Positions 1 through 10,023 of a stretch of DNA of 64,000 nucleotides are shown piece by piece. The DNA is from Anisakis pegreffii (lineage: Eukaryota > Nematoda > Chromadorea > Rhabditida > Anisakidae). Every line of letters starts with the position of its first letter. The stretch's first letter is position 1. The DNA is taken from positions 1-64,000 of the forward strand of contig JAPYMA010001337.1 of NCBI GenBank assembly GCA_035041965.1. The letters run 5' to 3'. The notes under the pieces were generated by a model. It saw only the letters and a list, made by a program, of their open reading frames with translations, was not told where the DNA came from and did no database searches. A program made the position numbers and the translations under genes.

Positions 1-59
1 GTAATTAATAAAAATAATAATAAGGAAAATTATAAATTATAATGAATGATAATAATAAA

Positions 60-173
60 TAATAATTGTTTAAGCAATAGTAATAAATAATAATAACAGC
101 AGTAATAATAGCAATAATAGTAGTAATAGTAATAATGGTGATAATAATAATGATAATAATAGTAATAATGGTG

Positions 174-213
<40 letters not shown>

Positions 214-345
214 TAATAATAATTGCAATAATGGTAATAGTAACACTAATAATAAATATAATAATAGTAATGAAAATAATAATAGTAGCAATAGTAAAAA
301 TAATAAAATATACAAATATAATAATAATGATAAATAGTAATAAAT
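60..345. repeat. Imperfect TAA/ATT trinucleotide microsatellite, left arm
   Basis: Nearly continuous AAT/TAA/ATG triplets with occasional substitutions. The apparent poly-Leu and poly-Ile open frames here are by-products of the repeat. The mirror copy is at 26251-26536. Confidence 0.9.
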
Positions 346-411
346 ATTACAATAATCCAACAATGGTAATTTATCTCACCGCAGTATTCAAAAGGAACAG
401 TTTAGGGAACA

Positions 412-530
412 GCCAAAATCTGTTGAAAACTATTCTATTCTTTTTTTGGGCTAAAAAACGGTTCTATTTTGTTCAAACTGTTCCTTCCTGATTTGCGAAC
501 TGTTCTATTCTATACCATAGAACAGAGACA
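412..530 (-). repeat. Dispersed GAATAGAACAG-type repeat, left arm
   Basis: On the minus strand this reads as short blocks related to GAATAGAACAG, ending in a segment with GTTCGCAAATCAGGAAGGAA. The same segment closes the tandem array at 27735-27835 outside the palindrome. Its mirror lies at about 26066-26184. It is therefore a dispersed repeat rather than a gene. Confidence 0.75.
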
Positions 531-857
531 TGGCATACAAGAAATCGTAAACACTATACAGAAGATCGTAGACTTATTTTGATATCATCTTTCAGTCAGT
601 AGAGGTTCCAAGAGAAACTTCCAGGTGAAGTGAAGACATGCATTGATTGCAGTGCAGGATTTTGTGATAGTTGAAAGTAATTTCAAGAACAATGGAACGA
701 TTCGTAATTAGTGCCAGTTGAAGGTGCTGAGCAGAGAACCGAAACGGCAATGTTCAAGTGATTAGATGTGTGAATTCAGTTTAATAAGTATATACCATTC
801 GTTGATTGTCATTATAAATCGAACAGTTCATCGATATTTCTCTACAGTTCGATTTAG

Positions 858-2156
858 ATGCAAAAGTTGACTCAATATAAGAAAGCATCTTATTGGAATG
901 AGCGCTTCAGCAACGAAGAAACGTTTGAATGGATTGCTAAATGGGATCAATTTGCACATCTAATTTTACCCCATCTTGAAGCTAATCATAGGTCAGTGAT
1001 AATTATGCACTCAACCAGTTTTATTTTTGATTTCTTTGGAAATATTTATGTAGATGAAATCAATGGCAGAATAACAATGAGGTGATTACTGAATTTTTTA
1101 ATATGACGAAATCTAAATATTGACTTTGAAAACTTCTGAGGTGAAACAAAACTTCATGAATGAACAATTTGAATCGAGAGAACTGCGAATTCATTCACAA
1201 ATTTACAATAAGTGAAACTAATTTTGTTTGTTATTTATTTGATTATGAACACTAATGACATTTCATTGAAGAATATTACATATTGGATGTGGCAACAGTA
1301 ATCTATCATTTATACTTTATGCGCTTGGCTTTCATCATATAACAAATGTTGATTTTTCGAATACATTGATTGAGAAATGTTCCTGTCAATATCCGAGCAT
1401 GAAATGGATTTGTGATGATATTCGAACACTCTCGAAATTGGATGATCAAACTTTCGATATTGTTATTGAGAAAGCGACTATTGAAGCGTTAACAGCTGAT
1501 GAAAAGGTTAATGAAACTCTAAATCTGCTCATTTACCTGTTCATTTTCTAAAAATCATTTTATTGATCTCTTTTGATGAGTCTTCCATTACACTCGCAAT
1601 ATTAATGATCTTTATTCAATTCGTTTCTTTTGTAGAGTGCATGGAGTTATTCAGATGATGCGTTAAGGGATATTGATGCTGTTTACAATTCTGTTTTTCG
1701 TACACTGGTCAATAATGGAACATTTTTTTCGATATCATTCACTCAACCGCATTTTCGTGTACCTCTGATCATGAAGTGAGTTGCCATTTTTATGCTTCCA
1801 ACAGAATTTTCTGTTCAATAATTTTTCATCAAACATAAATCGATCAGTGAGAATTTCGAACTGAAACTGTGACGGTTCGAATGTTACAATCATCTATCGC
1901 GATCGTATAGCACATTGAAAATATTCAAAGCTGTAAACCCGACTGAAAATTTTGTGATTATATTATATAATTCAGTAACTGTTATTCCTATTTAAGGGAT
2001 CGTCACTGGAGTTGTTGTGTGCAAGAATTCGGTGATTATTTTAGTTTTTTTTGTTATCGATTGAAGAAGTGTGATGCACCGAATTGGAGTGATTTAGAAC
2101 GTTATCTCAATGGTGATTTTTTGAAAGCATACGTCCATTATGATGATCCTTTTTGA
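858..2156 (+). CDS. EEF1AKMT4: EEF1AKMT4-type class I SAM-dependent methyltransferase, left arm copy
   Basis: Four exons close in phase: 858-991, 1272-1506, 1636-1775 and 1997-2156 (222 codons plus TGA). All introns are GT-AG. The N-terminus has the family's YW(N/D)xR motif. Exon 2 opens with SAM motif I (LHIGCGNSNLSF), followed by the acidic VDFS strand and DDIRTL. Then comes FDIVIEKATIEAL, matching the FDVVLEKGTLDAL element of vertebrate EEF1AKMT4, which methylates a lysine of elongation factor eEF1A. The SISFTQPHFR stretch in exon 3 also fits the family. Length is close to the usual 220-255 residues. An alternative 3' exon at 2286-2392 is possible. The gene points toward the palindrome centre, and an identical copy lies in the other arm. 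The family call is firm; the exact substrate is inferred. Confidence 0.87.
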
Positions 2157-2285
2157 AAACCTCCCGAGCGAATTTGATTAAGTTGTTTTTTTGCATTGAA
2201 TTTGTAACTGATCATCAACTTGAAAAGGAGGTTAGCTTTTAACTTGTTTCTTTTTTCCAGTGAGTTAACTTTTCCTCATTTGCAG

Positions 2286-2392
2286 TAACAAAAAATGTGA
2301 ATAATAATTGTGTAACGTCGTGTATTGAAAATAATGAAGAACCGGATGAAGTACTTCGATTGTTCAACGATGCTTTCGATGATAACGAATGA
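2286..2392 (+). other. Possible alternative 3' terminal exon of the methyltransferase gene, left arm
   Basis: After a TTTGCAG acceptor at 2285, an acidic open frame runs to TGA at 2392 (ENNEEPDEVLRLFND in the middle). It joins in phase to a cryptic donor G|GTGATT inside exon 4, replacing the last 13 residues or so. The vertebrate protein also ends in an acidic tail, so this form is plausible but unproven. The mirror is at 24204-24310. Confidence 0.3.
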
Positions 2393-3887
2393 ACTGAGAA
2401 TTGGACAGACTTATTGTTGTGAAATACATTCGCATTGTTACTGACTTGTTGATTTTTTGCGTTTTGTTCAGTCGTGAAGCTCTGATGAGTATCGTCGTGA
2501 CTGAATGATGCCCATTCGTTACAACTAAGGTTAAGGTATAATATTAACTGCAATTGAAGCATAGCCGAGATTTTTTTCCAGTGGAAGTGAGGATAGGGCG
2601 TAAAATGGTCAGGTTCCAAAAAAAACCAGCTGATTTTTGGGTTGATCTTTGTACATTTATTTTTTATCCATTCTACTTCTCGCCTTTCTTTTTCTTTTAC
2701 CTATTTCTCACTTCCTTCTCCCTTTCCTCCTCTTTTTCCTTCTCTTTCTCTTTTCCTTTTTCTTCCACCTCTCAGGCGGGGGAAGGGCGGAGATGAGGCT
2801 ACTACTCGCCTTGCTTCGCCAGTTGATAAAACCACACCATCCAAATACACACGGTTAGTGTTCGTCGGGGAACGCGGGGAGCGCTCCTCCCCGCGCATTT
2901 TACTCCCCAACTTTTTTGGCGGGGGCCCTCTCCCGTCCAGTTTCCTCTCCGCGGGGACTCCCCCCGGGCGATCCGCTCCCCGACTTTATTCTCGGGGACT
3001 TGTTCGTTTTGAAGTGTGAGTATAAGGTGTTTGGCAAATCATCCACATGAACTCGTTAGTCTTTCTTCTTCGATTGTTCGGTGATGTGGTTCCGTAAGAT
3101 TTGTTTGCTGGGTGTTTTGAAAATTATTTTTGTTTGGGTGCGGTTGGATGCATTGAAGACGAGCTTCAACAGTTAACGTTCTCTTTACTTGCACATTCAC
3201 AACAATAATCATAAGAACGAATTTAGAATTATAATACTGGTTAAGATTAAAGGAAATATAAAGAATAAATGATGACATATGGATGACGTGATATAGAACT
3301 TACGAAATTACAAATTCTCAATATATTCGTAAATAAGATAAAATATTTTGATATGATATAGATGTTGCAAACGGGGAATGAATCATAAGACATTCGTGAA
3401 TAACATTATTCACGACACCGGGTTATGCTGTTTGGTGGAGCGTGTTTTTTGCTCTAATTATCGTATATTAGAACAGTGGCTTAGGAGGTTGTTTCAGTTT
3501 ATTTTCTTTTTGTAGTGATTTCCGCGACATGAACTTTTAGAAAATGTGTTATTTTATTGTAGTGAGTAGAATTGTTGTGGTTGATATCGTTGTAGTAGTG
3601 CTAACGTGGGGTATTGTTGATGTAAGGAGATTAGTTGATGTCATTGGATTAGAACGAAATGGTGACACACTTGAGTTTGGTTGAGTTGAGAGTTAACGAA
3701 CAAACGAACTTGATCAATTGCGATCATGAAAAAACAATGCTAGCAAAAATTTCGTTTTGAGGTATTTGGATTATTGGGGGTGTGAGTTACTGTAAAAGTG
3801 ATACGATATTGGAGATAATAAGATAAGTTAAAACTGATGAGGTAGATATGTAAATAAAATAGAACTAAAGTTGTTGTTTTTATTTTA
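2393..3887. other. No gene recognised: pyrimidine tract and GC-rich repeat
   Basis: Contains a CT-rich tract at about 2685-2775 and a GC-rich block at about 2860-3005. The block is built from GGGGA and TCCCC runs with local inverted symmetry (CGGGGAACG, CGCTCCCCG). A related block with TCGGGGACGG lies at 7330-7450. Open frames here are low-complexity shadows. The rest is AT-rich with nothing recognised. The mirror is about 22709-24203. Confidence 0.6.
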
Positions 3888-5540
3888 TTGATATTGATTC
3901 GTTCTTTTTATTTGATTGATACAACGATTGTGAAGACAGTATGGGTAATCAGCGCACATGCGCCAACAGAGGGAGCTACGGACGATGAAAAGGACTCATT
4001 CTATGAAGATCTCAACAAGGTCATAGACAAAGTAAAATCAAATCATTTGTTAATAGTGGGATTGGTAGTAACGCCCAATTTGGAGAAGGTGAATCATCGG
4101 CTGCCTTCGGAAAGTGGTACGTTCCGTCCCGAGAAACTACCGAAAACGGGAGAAGATTGCTTGACACCTGCGGAAGTAGATGACTGGTAATTGCTTCATC
4201 GCTGAAGAGAAATCGGAGAAAACATCGAGTCGCATGGTGCAGAAACGTTGAAATCAGTACAGAAGAAAAACGGAGACGAAGAAGTGCACTTCTAAGAAAT
4301 CAGATAGATTACATCCAGATATCGAAAAAGTGGGTACACACGGTCAATAAATCGCGGAGTATTTGGAACACTGCATTCGACATTGACCATGCACCGGTAT
4401 CTCTCACGATAAAACTCAGGTTTCTGAATCATCGCAGATTACAACAGTGTCTGCGGCTCGACCTTGAACAACTATGTAACGATAGTCGGGTGAGAATGAC
4501 TTACCGGAAACTAGCAGCAATCAAAACGTCCCAGTTCACCAAGAACAAGGATGAAGATCTTAACTCCGCATCCTACATAAGCGCTTTGCTATCCTGTGCA
4601 CAACAAGCCTTAACAAAGCCACCACAGACATCAAGAAGACCGTTTATTAGCCCGCACGCTGAGTATCTTGCTACGAAAGCTTCAATCCTTGAGCGCAAAA
4701 AATCAGCCGAGGCGGTTAAGATAAAGAAGGCTTTGCATAAGCAACTGCGGAAAGATCGTGAAAAGGAATGGGACAGGAGAGTCAAAGGGATGGAAGACGC
4801 GGCCAAGTCCGGGAATATAAGAAAACTATACAACGCGCTGAAACGATACAGCGGAAAAGCAAAACGACGGCCTGACTGTCTGGTTATTGCAGGAGAAGAG
4901 AGGCTGACAGTTGGTAAAGAATGCATGAAACAATGGGGATATCACTTCAAGACGTTGCTGGACCGTCCTGAGCCAACCGGACCGGCACTCGACCATCAAC
5001 GAGACGCCACCTGTGAGATAGACATTGGACCACCTTCATTGGAGGAAGTGTCCCGCGCAGTACAGCAATTAAAATACGGTAAGGCAGCGGGGATGACGGC
5101 ATAGCACCTGATATGATAAAAGCGTTGTCAGCCTCAGGATTAAATAAATTACACAAGCTATTGAGGACATCTGGGAGACCGAAGAAATTCTAACAACTTG
5201 GAAAAACGCTATAGTCATTCCCATCCATAAAAAAGGCAGCATAACTGACCCCAGTAATTACAGAGAAATATCACTTCTATCGACACTATATAAAGTGCTC
5301 GAACGTGTCGCCATCGATCGACTGCGTTCGATTCGAGATGAACGAACAAGAGAAGAACAAGCCAGGTTCCAAGTTGGCCGGTCAGCAATTGACCAAATCT
5401 TCAGTCTCAGACGCATAATTGAAACCCGAAATCGGTACAATCAACCAGCATACATCGCCTTCATAGACCTTGCGTGCGCCTTCGATTAACTGTGCCGCAA
5501 TCGTCTATTTCAACTACTCCGAGCTGTCGTCTTTCCTTGA
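3888..5540 (+). pseudogene. Decayed non-LTR retrotransposon (endonuclease-reverse transcriptase), left arm
   Basis: The fossil reads in several frames. The endonuclease domain comes first: ISAHAPTEGATDDEKDSFYE near 3945, LLRNQIDYI near 4295, and the catalytic-type DHAPV near 4388. A basic linker follows (about 4490-4900). The start of the reverse transcriptase includes GKAAG near 5085, a WKNAIVIPIHKKG block, SNYREISLLSTLYKVLERV, and IAFIDLACAFD, which is RT motif A, at about 5460-5490. The YADD motif and everything 3' of it are missing. Frameshifts and stops (for example after 4190 and 5103) show it is dead. It ends where a MITE and a piggyBac fossil begin. The family resembles the craniofacial-development-protein-2-like or RTE-type enzymes common in animals; the clade is inferred. 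Confidence 0.85.
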
Positions 5541-5547
5541 TTTGTGG

Positions 5548-5785
5548 GCACTTGTTTACTTTTGAGGAGTAGGTCGCACGCGAGAACCCACGCGCGCTCG
5601 TGCACAACACCACACACATAAACCATGAGGCTGAGGCTGAAGCTACGCTTAGGCTGAGACTGGGGCTACGCCTACTGCGCACAGTCTCGGTCTGTATGAA
5701 AGCGTCGTTCGTAATATGTGTGAGCGTATGTGTGCAATTGTGCGCGAGCGTGCTCGCGTGCGACTCCGTCAAAGTAAATAAGTGC
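5548..5785. mobile_element. MITE with long degenerate terminal inverted repeats, left arm
   Basis: The left end GCACTTGTTTACTTTT and the right end AAAGTAAATAAGTGC are inverted copies. The similarity continues inward as about 40 bases of GC-rich sequence (GTCGCACGCGAG on the left, CTCGCGTGCGAC on the right). The core has GGCTGAGG and CGCTTAGGCTGAG units. A related element sits at 50818-51126. No coding capacity. It lies between the retrotransposon and piggyBac fossils. Confidence 0.75.
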
Positions 5786-5789
5786 TGAT

Positions 5790-6954
5790 TTTTGGTCTCA
5801 CCAGTGCCTTTCCCAGATCCTCGAAAAAAGGCGTCTCTTATGGAACTTCCATTTGTTCCACTCTGGGTTCAGTGCCATCCAAATGACAAAGGTATTGTTT
5901 GCTGAGATGTCCAATATGTCAAAGAATATCACCAGTGGCCAGCGTAGAGTCCTCCGTCAGCAGCTGTAGGCCATCACAAGCTTGTCCGTATTGTCTACTC
6001 CCCCTTTTGTGGCATAATCCATGATGATCTTTGGTTTGGGTCCTGGTCACAGGTTCTTCCATCTCCGTGCAGTGTACTCATGAGTATCACATTCTTGCCT
6101 TTCTTCGGTACATAGGATACCAGGGATGTGTCAGCGGTATACGCAAACTTGGAAGAGTTGACAGGCCTGTTGGGGTAGAAGATGGAGGCTCTGACTTGTT
6201 TCTCCATATCCGTATCCACCTACTTGTCCCACATTGTTCTGATGGTAGCCAGTTTGTCTTCCTGCCGTCAAGCTGGTCTGTCACCTCGCTTGTCACAGCA
6301 GATAATCCTGGAAGTTCTATGAAAGTTTTCCGGAGACATTGTTGCACGGAAAATTTCTCTTTCAGTTTCTGCATCCCACAGGGATTCTGCGGATTCCTTC
6401 TTGGACCTGAAAACTCCAGCAAGGATAAGAAGCCCGAAGTAGGCACGTAAATGGTTTGTTCCATTTCCTTCCACCTCTCTCCAAAAACATCTTCCTTTTA
6501 ATTAGTGCTGTCAAGAACAATTTCCTGGATAGAATCTGGGATGAAAAGCTCAAAAGAAGACTTGATGTCTTGTGTGTAAATAATTGGTATCCGTGTTGGC
6601 CCTGGTTGCATCCTTGTCATACTGACAGCCTTGCGGGGTGCCTCTTTTCTTGGGCGAGAAGATCATCTTATTTCAAAATTTTTGACATCCATATTTCTTC
6701 ACTTGCTCTATGCTAACTGTCTTGTTCTGGTCCTGAGGTCCTGGGGCTGGCTGCTGACGGCTTGGTCCTGTGGCTGTTCTTCGTTCTGGAACTGGCTGAT
6801 GCCCAATCTCATCATTTTCTTCAGAGTCACTGTCAGACTCTGAATTTTCAGAAATATGATCTTCAAATTCTGAAACCTCTTCTTCTGAATCCTCTCCCTC
6901 TACATCAGCCAACGGCAAGTAAGTATGGTCTCGGGTCGAAATTTTTCCAAACAA
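5790..6954 (-). pseudogene. Decayed piggyBac-family transposase, left arm
   Basis: Read on the minus strand from 6954, several frames resemble piggyBac or PGBD transposases. First comes an acidic N-terminus rich in E, S and D (SDSDSEENDE). Next are LRAYFGLLILAGVFRSKKES and FRATMSPENFH near 6300-6450. Then VRASIFYPNRPVN and the piece near the former active-site region, VDNTDKLVMAYSC, followed by RRTLRWPLVIFFDILDISANN near 5900-5970. Frameshifts and stops separate the pieces, so it cannot encode a working enzyme. A region of imperfect dyad symmetry at about 7140-7200, with TTAA nearby, may be the old 5' end. The Cys-rich C-terminal domain was not found. Confidence 0.82.
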
Positions 6955-7139
6955 CTGACTGGTGGGTGAGCATAATTATTTTCGATTTTTCCTTGTTTTC
7001 CTTACCTACAGACTACTGGATTGAGCTCGTTGCAAAAATCGTGAAAAAAAAGAAAGCAAAAGCAAAAAAACCTTTGAATCAGTGAATGGTCTGCTGTGCC
7101 GGGTGAGAACCCATACTGCTTTCAGGGACGCACATGTCA

Positions 7140-7200
7140 CTTTTTGTTGAGGTGTGAGGCCTCGTACCATGACCTTGGTACTGCCTTCACACCTTAACAA
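7140..7200. other. Imperfect hairpin, possible piggyBac terminus, left arm
   Basis: GGTGTGAGGCC and CTTGGTACTGCCTTCACACC form an imperfect inverted repeat next to a TTAA (CCTTAACAAATG). It lies upstream of the decayed transposase. piggyBac elements integrate at TTAA, so this may be the former 5' end, but the other end was not identified. Mirror at 19396-19456. Confidence 0.35.
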
Positions 7201-7747
7201 ATGTTAATTGTTATATTTATTTTTAATAAAAGCTGATTATTAACCTGATATTTTTTGAATTCACACATTGCAACATATTGACACATCGCTGTGTGCATCT
7301 TCTGAGTATATTATATACCAGTGTTGTGCGGGAAGAGAAAAAAAGCCGGGAGAATCGGGAACGGGGAGGGTTCCCGAAAATGGTCGGGGACGGAGAGTTT
7401 CAGTGAGAAAACTCAGTCTCATCCCCGTCTTCGACTAACTGAAACTCCCGAAGATGTAACTTTAGAACTAGAGTCAGCAGGACCTTGAAAACATTATTTT
7501 TCGATGGAAAAGCGTTGAAATAAGTGATCTTTAGGCTGGAAAAGCGATAACTGCGAAGGCGTAATGCAATTCTATCTACAGTGTTTTATTCAATCACATG
7601 AGAAAATAGAGTATAATAGCAAAATTTTTTTGACAAAAGCAAAAGGGGAGTTTGTACTACACTCACCTATGCGGACATATTACATGTCACTATGCAGATC
7701 TCAAAATATTCTTAATCTTTGAAGGAATTAACACACGAATTCATGAA

Positions 7748-8131
7748 CTCAAAATTTCGTTGAATTTCGTTGCTCTTAGTTCTCAATAGAAAATGTGATT
7801 TTCTCCATTAGTCTACATGGAAATGCATCCAGATGAGCGTGACATAAACTAATGAAGAGCGGAATAATCAGTTGATTGTGCAATGAAATGCTGTGCAAAA
7901 GTTCATCAAGCTGTCGTTGATCATGCCATTCGTCTGACTTGCATCAATTTCCTTGACTATTCATCAATGATAGGTGGCAAACAACAAAGATGACTGCATA
8001 TGAATGAGGCCGTAATGATTAAGGCTTGCTTCAAGATGGACGTACTATCAAAATTAATACAAACTCACCTGCTTTATGAAATCCAGATATGAAATAAGAT
8101 GATTTACCCTTGTAAACCCTAGCTAAGATAG
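7748..8131. mobile_element. Fragment of a hAT-like MITE, left arm
   Basis: This stretch, containing GCATCCAGATGAGCGTGA, aligns over its length with 29520-29938, the right part of the intact hAT-like element. It ends in a degraded form of the same terminus, CCCTTGTAAACCCTAG. The other end is not recognisable, so it is a truncated or diverged copy. The mirror is 18465-18848. Confidence 0.75.
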
Positions 8132-9600
8132 GATGGTAGTGGAGCCTTAAAGGCAAACATGCGAGCAATGATCGAATATTCAACTTCGAATTCATTACAT
8201 GTTCCTCTTTTATCCGTGTAATTCGCTCTTGATTGTTTTTAAATTGTGACTTATTGTTGAAATTATGTATCTGATTAGAAAAGATGGCGATTGAAATTTT
8301 TGCTTGATCGCAGCAATCTAACTATCGCTATGAAAAGAATTAAATGACGGCGTGAGATCATCAAAAAACGCAACTTCACAATAAAATATCTTCATAAACG
8401 CATCAAATTGTTTTGTTGCACAAAAATTTTCTGCTCTGGCTTGATTATTTTATTTGAAATGAATCTGGATTTGAAAGAAAATTTCAAAAAATAGTTTCGA
8501 ATCATTTCAATCACTAAAACTCATTTAAATCATTACGAAATGTTATGTTGCTGTTTTTATAAAAGGCGTTTAATTTTGAGTTGTAGTCTTTCTTGACAAA
8601 TAATAGAGGAGTTTGGTTGTTTCCGTTTCTCAGCATTGATATCATTTTCGCTCAATTTGGTTATCAGTTTCATTGATAAGTTATGATCCTATTTTAGAAC
8701 AAACGAATCTCAATCACCAATGTTGTACTTCAATTGCACTTACCTAATGTTGTTTTAAGAACGTACGCTTTTCAATTAATCCATTGCGCTTCTTTTCAGC
8801 CTTCTCCAATTCGTGGAGTTTTTTTGATGTTAGTTTGATCATCGAAAATTTAAATTTAAAAGCGCAGTTGTTAATAACGTATCGCAATAGTATCAGGTGA
8901 CAATTAACGATGCTTTTTCAAGTCGTTTTTCTCAGAATTCTTCTCAGCTGTTCGCCTTCTATTCGTTTTGCGCTCATTTTCATCTTCGATCACTTCAAAT
9001 CTTCAGCACTTTGTCTCCCTACGATTGATCAATCGATATCTCATAGCTTGTTCCGAACTTTATTCTATTCAATTCTAGGAAAAAAATTAACTCAAATATG
9101 AGCACATTTACATATTTGAGCTGTTTGTTTTTAGTTTACAATTCATTGAATCAACACAACTGTATATGTAAATCTGAAGAAGAATGTATCGCATATAACT
9201 TTTTTCAGTTTGCCTTCTTCCTTCCTCTCCTGTAAAAATATTGCTTCTTTACGCTATAAAACAAATACAAAAGTACGGATGAATAATATGACGAAGGTAT
9301 ATTTTCAGATAGTCGATTACTGCGGCTGTTTTACTTATTCGAATACTCTCGTGATGTTCAATTTACAGCAATAACATCACTTAGCTATTATAGTCATAGT
9401 TATAACCAACAACTACTGTTTATACAGCTTTCTGCCGTTGTCGTTGTTAAGACGGTGTAATATTCGTATTTGAGAAACGGGACATACATATACACATATA
9501 TAAGAGAAGTGTACAACACACACACATACACACACACATATGCATTGAGATACATAAATGAATGCGCGAACGAAACAAGAAATAGATAAAAGTCGCATAC
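8132..9600. other. No gene recognised
   Basis: AT-rich sequence with no conserved frame or clear repeat apart from a CA/TA-rich tract at about 9510-9545. It separates the transposon cluster from the F-box gene promoter region. The mirror is about 16996-18464. Confidence 0.5.
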
Positions 9601-9745
9601 GCGGCCTAGTTGTGCGCCGAGCGGCTCGCCGTGCCGGGGCATCGTCTGTTCGATCAGCTGTTTTGGGTGGTGGTTGAGTGAGGCGAATAGATGAGAGGAG
9701 CAAAAGGTATATATATAGCTAGTGCGAATTCGAAGAATCAGCTCG
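9600..9745 (+). promoter_or_regulatory. Probable core promoter of the F-box gene, left arm
   Basis: A locally GC-rich segment (GCGCCGAGCGGCTCGCCGTG at about 9616) precedes TATATATATAG at about 9708-9718. The start codon lies 300 bp downstream, leaving room for a 5' UTR. Position, composition and TATA box fit a promoter, but there is no direct evidence of transcription. Confidence 0.4.
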
Positions 9746-10023
9746 GTTCAAGGAATATCCAGTCTATCAATCCATCCGTCCATCTGAGTTGTTATTCGTT
9801 GTGTGTCAGCAGTTGGATTGAACGTATTTTGCTACATTAGCGCATTGTTAATATTCTCACTGTTTTGAGACAGAGGTTCAACAAATGTTGTGTGTGAACA
9901 ACATTGGTATTTCACTACTTATTTAGAAAGAATTACTTTAAATCCTATAGCCTACTTACAATATAACCTTTTTACTAATTTGTTATTTATCGACAAGTCC
10001 CCAAATAAATCCGTCCAAAAAGA

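Noticed and set aside
70..491. Long poly-Leu and poly-Ile open frames (and mirrors at 26105-26526)
   Set aside because: They are translations of the ATT/TAA microsatellite and have no gene-like composition.
2239..2619. 126-codon minus-strand frame beside the methyltransferase
   Set aside because: Ser/Asn-rich with no recognisable domain. It is antisense to a more credible candidate exon at 2286-2392.
2642..3019. Overlapping frames across the CT-rich and GC-rich block
   Set aside because: Open in several frames on both strands because of biased composition; no motif.
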